Below, in pieces: positions 61,404 to 64,000 of a stretch of DNA of 64,000 bases. The translations under genes were made by a program, and so were the position numbers. The notes under the pieces are model-generated. The model made no database searches and was not told the DNA's origin. It was given only the letters and a program-made list of their open reading frames with translations. The stretch is from Butyricimonas virosa. GTDB taxonomy: Bacteria > Bacteroidota > Bacteroidia > Bacteroidales > Marinifilaceae. The DNA lies in the NCBI RefSeq assembly GCF_025148635.1, contig NZ_CP102269.1, forward strand, positions 3,720,001 through 3,784,000, read 5' to 3'. Each line of letters opens with the position of its first letter. Position 1 is the stretch's first letter.

Positions 61404-61639
61404 TAAGATGTCATGCGTCTTTTTTCCGATAAAGTTTCTATCTTCGTCTCACCTCCTTTCATTGTTTAGGAGAGGGCAGGCGATTGTCGGGATTATTTTG
61501 CGATGGACTTTCCCGGCATCGCCTTTACTCTCGGGTTTATAAATTTGCTTATATCTTTTAGTTGTAAAAGCAATGCCTCAAATATATACTAAAAAACAGG
61601 GAAAAATCAAAAGAAGTATGATAAAATTATGAGAATTTT
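61404..61639 (-). promoter_or_regulatory. Duplicated leader of cassette 2
   Basis: About 235 bases, near-identical to 58955-59188, including TTTG-N21-TATATTTG, the nested stem and the perfect anti-16S tract. The core of about 130 bases has only one or two changes, while the ends differ more. The in-leader frame from ATG 61462 stops after 19 codons (to 61403) and is shifted by small indels relative to copy 1, which argues against a conserved leader peptide. Confidence 0.65.
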
Positions 61640-61708
61640 TGCTACCTCAAAAACAGGAAGTAAAACACCTCAAAAACACGAAACGCTTTTGTTGATCCGG
61701 AAAAATAA

Positions 61709-61740
61709 ACCCCGAAAAGTCGATTAAAACTTTTCGGGGT
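61709..61740 (-). terminator. Terminator of the lysis-like gene set
   Basis: Arms ACCCCGAAAAGT (61709-61720) and ACTTTTCGGGGT (61729-61740), 12 perfect pairs, loop of eight. On minus it is followed by TTATTTTTCC. It ends transcripts that come from the right-hand genes. Confidence 0.85.
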
Positions 61741-61775
61741 CTTCCTTTTAGCGGGTAGCCGTTATGATCCTAGTA

Positions 61776-61940
61776 CTAACGTTTCACGTGCCATCGTTTC
61801 TGCAGCCAGGCGACGATGATAGAACTTAACACTCCGGCCAGCAGGCTCACGGTTCCGGCCAGCAGGCTGTCGGATACTTGCGTGAGGAACGTGTTCAGGC
61901 TCAAGGAGGAAAACATGCCGATTAAAAAGTAAATGTTCAT
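61776..61940 (-). CDS. Small membrane protein (54 aa)
   Basis: Begins MNIYFLIGMFSSLSLNTF and continues with SLLAGTVSLLAGVLSSIIVAWLQKRWHVKR. One or two hydrophobic segments and a basic C-terminal tail. Family not recognised. It follows the DUF6266 gene by 43 bases, on the same strand, and precedes the terminator. Small membrane proteins near phage-type amidases are common in this phylum; a holin-accessory role is possible but unproven. The frame and codon use look genuine (GC-rich third positions as in the neighbours). Confidence 0.6.
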   Translation of the reverse strand: MNIYFLIGMFSSLSLNTFLTQVSDSLLAGTVSLLAGVLSSIIVAWLQKRWHVKR

Positions 61941-61983
61941 GATAATAATGTAAGATTTAGAATTTAAAATTTAGAATGAAAAA

Positions 61984-62619
61984 TCAAGAAATTGCCAAGT
62001 GTCGGCTGTCGGAAGCCATGCGCCCGTTTTTCGACGTGGCGAAACAGTAGGCGTGAACTTTGGCCGGGTCCCAGTCTTCCGGGAGGCTAACGCTCGTGCT
62101 GCCGTTTTCTCCTCTTTCCCGGAGAGTCACGAGTTTTGTCCGGCTGAGGGCGGTCTCGTACAGGGCTGCGTACACCTTGTCGCTGGCGCAGGAGAAACCG
62201 TCACCTTCGTCGTCCTGCATCTCTTGGGTGAAGGAATACATTTTAGTCGACTCGTCATAGCTGACGCTGACTTTCGGCGTGTAGAGGGGGCCGGAAGCGC
62301 AGAGCAGGCGTTCAAAATCTACCGTGGCGGTGTATTTCTCGTCGACTTCAACCCTGCTTATGTTGAGTGAGGTAAAAGCGTTCGAGGTCGAGCCTCGTCC
62401 CACGCCGACAAAACCTTTCCGGATGACGGGGAGTAACTTGCGGGCAATGCTGACGATGGCTTTCATTTTCGCCCTCTGCGCCAGTATTTCCGGGGTCTTC
62501 ACGTCCTTCCGGGAGAAAATTTTGGCTTTAGCGATGTTCTCCTTGTTGAAAATGCACGTGGTGATGTTACCTACTGATTTTCTGACTTTACCTAAAAGGT
62601 AAGAATTGAATTTTGCCAT
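61984..62619 (-). CDS. DUF6266 family protein
   Basis: 211 aa from ATG 62619 (MAKFNSYLLGKVRKSVGNI); an earlier ATG at 62631 adds four residues. The N-terminus through ARKLLPVIRKGFVG and the later beta-rich part with the LPEDWDPAKVHAYCFATSKNGRMASDSRHL end match the Bacteroidota DUF6266 pattern. Function is unknown; such genes often lie next to amidases and small membrane proteins in phage-like loci. GC content here is clearly higher than in the NVEALA cassettes next door. Confidence 0.75.
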   Translation of the reverse strand: MAKFNSYLLGKVRKSVGNITTCIFNKENIAKAKIFSRKDVKTPEILAQRAKMKAIVSIARKLLPVIRKGFVGVGRGSTSNAFTSLNISRVEVDEKYTATVDFERLLCASGPLYTPKVSVSYDESTKMYSFTQEMQDDEGDGFSCASDKVYAALYETALSRTKLVTLRERGENGSTSVSLPEDWDPAKVHAYCFATSKNGRMASDSRHLAIS

Positions 62620-62713
62620 AATGTTTAACATTTAAAGATGAATAAATTGGAAAATAGACCTTGCATCTCGCCCGTGGGCCTCCCGTTCGAGGTGCAGGTT
62701 TACCGTTATCGAA

Positions 62714-63289
62714 TTACCGGTTCAGTTCCAGTATCTCACGCGGGAATGCCGGGCCCGGGTCGATTTTCCGGGGTGTGATGTCCGAGTGGCGTAGGAGATA
62801 ACGGATCGGGTAACGATCCATCAAGAGCAGGCACACGAGAACGACCGTTTTAAGCTGTTCGTCCGTGTAGCGGTGCCAATAGGTGGGTTGCCCGTTCTCC
62901 TCGTCAACGAACACGTCCGACGGTTGTACTTCCTTGCCACATTCGGCGATGAATTTTTCGCCTTCCCTACGAAGTTTACCGAGATTATCGAGTTCGATAC
63001 CGATGGAGTAGTGGTTCAGGTTAACCCTTCCGAGATGAAAGCTTTTCCCGGCGTGCCACGATTCCACGTTGAAGGGTACGAGCTGGATAATGTCCCCGTT
63101 GCGGTCGATCACGAGATGGGCGGATGCCGCCACGTCCGGTCGGGTTAGGTAGTAAGCGGATGCCAGACCGTTCGAACCGGCCGTGTAATGTAGGACGATG
63201 GTGTCTGGGGCCGTGAGCGGCCGGGTGTTTTTAGAGCATGTCAGGTGAACTGCCTCGCAGTCTACCAGACGGTGGTTTAGGATATCCAC
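62714..63289 (-). CDS. N-acetylmuramoyl-L-alanine amidase (AmpD/phage lysozyme type)
   Basis: Amidase_2 zinc enzyme that cuts the bond between MurNAc and the stem peptide. Motifs: VLHYTAG (first His ligand), SAHLVIDRNGDIIQLVP, WHAGKS, HYSIGIELDN, and LLRHSDITPRKIDPGPAFP (second His and Asp region). The open frame extends to 63514, but that part only mirrors the overlapping holin frame. The best start is GTG 63289 (VDILNHRLVDCEAVHL, 191 aa). No signal peptide, so it would need the holin encoded just upstream to reach the wall. Confidence 0.88.
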   Translation of the reverse strand: MDILNHRLVDCEAVHLTCSKNTRPLTAPDTIVLHYTAGSNGLASAYYLTRPDVAASAHLVIDRNGDIIQLVPFNVESWHAGKSFHLGRVNLNHYSIGIELDNLGKLRREGEKFIAECGKEVQPSDVFVDEENGQPTYWHRYTDEQLKTVVLVCLLLMDRYPIRYLLRHSDITPRKIDPGPAFPREILELNR

Positions 63290-63330
63290 GGGGTGAATTG
63301 GGAATTTAGAATTTAGAATGAATACGAGGG

Positions 63331-63702
63331 TTATTTCCGGGGACGTTTGAGGAGAGAGCTGACGAGTTGCTCGCTGCCTCGTCCGATGATGTATCCGCCG
63401 AGTCCGATTTCCAACAAATCCCAAAAGCGGGAAGTGTCGGCGAGAATCGGTAGGTTCAGGAACGTTCCGGCGAGGATGATCAGGGTGAAGACCAGCATCA
63501 CGATCGGTCGCCACGATCTTTGCAGCCAGTTGCCCCGGGCTTCTTCCCGGATCGAGGCCGCTTGTTCCGAGATGGTTTTTTCCTCGACGGCAATCAACAG
63601 GCGCAAAATATCGGTTTCCAGTTGTTTCTTCTCCCTTCCGGGGAGGGTCAGGCGGTCGACGATTTCGCCTACCGCGCTGACCAGGTTCGTTACCGTTTTC
63701 AT
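63331..63702 (-). CDS. Holin-like protein (GTA/3TM holin type)
   Basis: 123 aa from ATG 63702 (MKTVTNLVSAVGEIVDRLTL). A soluble helical N-terminus with charged residues (LPGREKKQLETDILRLLIAVEEK, ARGNWLQRSWRPIVML) is followed by hydrophobic segments (VFTLIILAGTFLNLPIL, LLEIGLGGYIIGRGSE). This is the pattern of the three-segment phage/GTA holin family. It overlaps the HTH gene end by four bases and precedes the amidase. The longer frame to 63837 lies within the HTH gene and is rejected. Confidence 0.72.
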   Translation of the reverse strand: MKTVTNLVSAVGEIVDRLTLPGREKKQLETDILRLLIAVEEKTISEQAASIREEARGNWLQRSWRPIVMLVFTLIILAGTFLNLPILADTSRFWDLLEIGLGGYIIGRGSEQLVSSLLKRPRK

Positions 63703-64000
63703 ACTTTTTCGCGACTTAAAGATTGTTCCACTTCTTCCCAGTAAAAATAGAGACGGCTGCCGAGTTTGTGAACGGGAATATTGTAGTCTTTGATGTCCCG
63801 GTACAAGGTGCGTTCGGCGATGTTCAGTTTCCGGCACAGCGTTTCCTTGTCAAGTAATAGCGGGGGGATATTCCCGGCGGCTTTTTTCACGAACTCCCGG
63901 ATTTCCGCAAACTCTCGCGTGAAATCCTGAAGAAGTTCCGATACTTGGTAGAGAATGGCGATAATTTTTTCCGAGGTGTCCGTGTTGTTTTCTGTTTGTA
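63699..64000 (-). CDS. Helix-turn-helix DNA-binding protein, C-terminal part (runs off the right edge)
   Basis: The frame is open from 63699 to the window end, at least 99 codons. The last 60 residues hold a MerR/excisionase-like HTH_17 domain (LDKETLCRKLNIAERTLYRDIKDYNIPVHKLGSRLYFYWEEVEQSL). Before it is a predicted helical stretch (TSEKIIAILYQVSELLQDFTREFAEIREFVKKA). A GTG at 63890 would give 63 aa, but the upstream residues look like real protein, so I treat it as partial. Its stop overlaps the holin start, implying one operon; it may be its regulator. Confidence 0.7.
   Translation of the reverse strand, partial: QTENNTDTSEKIIAILYQVSELLQDFTREFAEIREFVKKAAGNIPPLLLDKETLCRKLNIAERTLYRDIKDYNIPVHKLGSRLYFYWEEVEQSLSREKV

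Noticed and set aside
63290..63514. 75-residue N-terminal extension of the amidase
   Set aside because: Arg/His/Pro-rich, overlaps the holin gene in another frame, and has no domain; GTG 63289 starts the domain correctly.
63703..63837. Extension of the holin gene to 63837
   Set aside because: It lies inside the HTH gene in another frame; ATG 63702 gives a four-base overlap typical of coupled genes.

Overview
The window looks like a Bacteroidota chromosome, most probably from the family Odoribacteraceae (Butyricimonas/Odoribacter-like). Reasons: SusC/SusD pairs behind ECF sigma/FecR pairs, fasciclin-domain lipoproteins, NVEALA peptides, DUF4295 after L28/L33, many -7 boxes of the Bacteroidota form TAnnTTTG, and a steroid 5-alpha-reductase/hydroxysteroid-dehydrogenase-like cluster of the kind tied to bile-acid conversion in this family. 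The genus is inference; no rRNA gene is present.

Layout. 1-2.3 kb: nadB (cut by the left edge) and a DUF1573 lipoprotein. 2.3-10.1 kb (minus): FecR, SusC, SusD, fasciclin lipoprotein and small lipoprotein. 10.3-17.8 kb: a complete type II-C CRISPR-Cas locus with tracrRNA, cas9, cas1, cas2 and an array of 22 intact 47-bp repeats plus one degenerate repeat. 17.9-20.5 kb: a CMD-cupin protein, an AlkZ-like protein and an ECF sigma factor on minus. 20.6-26.6 kb: AspT-type transporter, copper ATPase with HMA protein, yaaA, CDGSH protein. 26.9-30.7 kb: 5-alpha-reductase, Old Yellow Enzyme-type reductase and two short-chain dehydrogenases in one run. 30.8-40.2 kb: nth, a broken DUF559 nuclease inside a 52-bp inverted-repeat element, dcp, an FMN/Fe-S membrane protein, rpmB-rpmG-DUF4295, and uvrA.

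40.3-48.4 kb holds an intact six-gene locus (sigma, FecR, SusC, SusD, fasciclin, small lipoprotein) that matches the left locus gene for gene. By comparison the left locus has its likely sigma gene about 9.8 kb away, with the CRISPR island and two other genes between sigma and anti-sigma. 48.4-56.7 kb (minus): an RND efflux operon with an adaptor and two different permeases, coupled to lepB. 56.8-61.6 kb (minus): two tandem copies of a three-gene cassette (Cys-rich NVEALA peptide, 6-bladed beta-propeller lipoprotein, membrane-anchored thioredoxin-fold protein), each behind the same ~235-bp leader. 61.7-64 kb (minus): a phage-lysis-like set (HTH protein, holin, amidase, DUF6266 protein, small membrane protein) running off the right edge.

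Themes: (1) the CRISPR repeat carries a Bacteroidota promoter, so each crRNA could be started from its own repeat, and tracrRNA has the same promoter layout; (2) a palindromic repeat family tied to the DUF559 element recurs in three places and supplies the C-terminal end of an RND permease; (3) the duplicated peptide cassette is the best candidate for an undescribed system.
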